From: Eutreptiella sp. 'Long Island Sound 2002'
Lineage: Eukaryota; Euglenozoa; Euglenophyceae; Eutreptiales; Eutreptiaceae
Direction of reading: 5' to 3'
Length of the DNA stretch: 64,000 bases
NCBI GenBank assembly: GCA_964036045.1
Contig: OZ038382.1
Location: 134,034,442-134,098,441 of the forward strand
The position numbers were made by a program, and so were the translations under genes. Under the pieces are notes generated by a model, which was given only the letters and a program-made list of their open reading frames with translations, searched no databases and was not told the DNA's origin. Below, one piece after another: positions 63,682-64,000 of the stretch (position 1 is its first letter; each line of letters opens with the position of its first letter).

Positions 63682-64000
63682 ACCTAGAGGCACGTCCCTT
63701 GCGTCGTGCCTCACGGCCTCACCGCTTCGTGTGCCAAGCACAGTTCCGGGCCCTCGGGCCCGTGTGCGACCCAGGTGCTTTGTTCGCCGCAGCTTCGGGA
63801 CACTGCTCAGATGGGGAGTTTGGCTGGGGCGGCACACCTGTTACAGGACAACGCAGGTGTCCCGAAGCACTGCTCAGGCGGGACGGAAACCCCTCACAGA
63901 GGAGCAGGTCAAAGGCACTGCTGATGCAGTCACTTTCAGTAAGAGTCCACAATGTGCAAGCGCGGCCTTGCGATCCTTTGGTCAAGCACGCGAGTTCCGG
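63682..64000 (+). rRNA. LSU rRNA gene, 3' part (runs off the window)
   Basis: GGGGAGTTTGGCTGGGGCGG (63813), CACCTGTTACAGGACAACGC and TGCGATCCTTTGGTC match the conserved domain V region. The gene continues past 64000. Confidence 0.9.

Overview
The window is a stretch of eukaryotic nuclear DNA. It has spliceosomal introns, a complete small-subunit rRNA gene, a 5.8S gene, most of a large-subunit rRNA gene, and roughly 53 kb of nested transposable elements. A truncated piece of a light-harvesting chlorophyll a/b-binding protein gene (45.64-45.89 kb) points to the green lineage. Many reading frames run through in-frame TAA and TAG, often in Gln-rich context, and close at TGA. This suggests a nuclear code with TAA/TAG = Gln, which is known in the ulvophycean green algae Dasycladales, Cladophorales, Trentepohliales and Blastophysa. 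The rRNA is also unusually divergent. I infer a fast-evolving green alga; the exact taxon is not identifiable from sequence alone.

Layout. 1-35128 is one DNA transposon of family A (A-outer, left end off the window), interrupted several times. A second family A copy (A-inner, 3598-17559) sits inside A-outer's oxygenase gene. A-inner is itself interrupted by a family B element (7723-14256). A-outer also carries a 0.7 kb MITE (582-1288), a composite insertion at about 18742-26232 that includes a DIRS-like tyrosine-recombinase retrotransposon, and a family C element (28370-34722). 36.1-40.5 kb is gene-poor, with short palindromic arrays. 40.5-46 kb holds a multi-exon transposase-like gene (family D) ending in a chromatin-reader-like segment and the captured LHC fragment. 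46.8-53.05 kb holds family E sequences with convergent genes. 53.24 kb to the end is rDNA. Its LSU gene is invaded by a 3.1 kb element with 9-bp target duplications and a Ulp1-like peptidase ORF (59738-62863) and by a tRNA-derived SINE with 16-bp duplications (63479-63681). Its LSU core modules also appear in a non-canonical order.

How it works together. Families A and B share one plan: (1) a gene with a 2-oxoglutarate/Fe(II) dioxygenase-like domain, a one-intron junction at a conserved Val, and a coiled coil, with a PWWP/Tudor-like end in A; (2) a DDE-type transposase with a CxxC knuckle; (3) 2-bp target duplications with TGTR-type termini. Each family also has its own short palindrome, repeated in nearly every noncoding segment: both subterminal regions, the introns and the intergenic gap. 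The palindromes are GTATACGGCCGTATAC in A, TTCGTACGAA in B, CTGGGCGAAATTTCGCCCAG in C, GTTCATAA inverted pairs in D, CGCTAGAACG in E, TTGGCGCGCGCCAA in the MITE, and an ACTGAGTA / poly-A-T palindrome in the rDNA element. Most are CpG-containing. Transposons that encode their own dioxygenase and carry family-specific palindromes even in introns are the most unusual system here. A role in self-recognition or epigenetic self-marking is my inference.

Most gene copies are decayed by frameshifts. The best preserved are the family B transposase, the family B oxygenase (if TAA/TAG are read through), the A-inner transposase and the Ulp1-like ORF.
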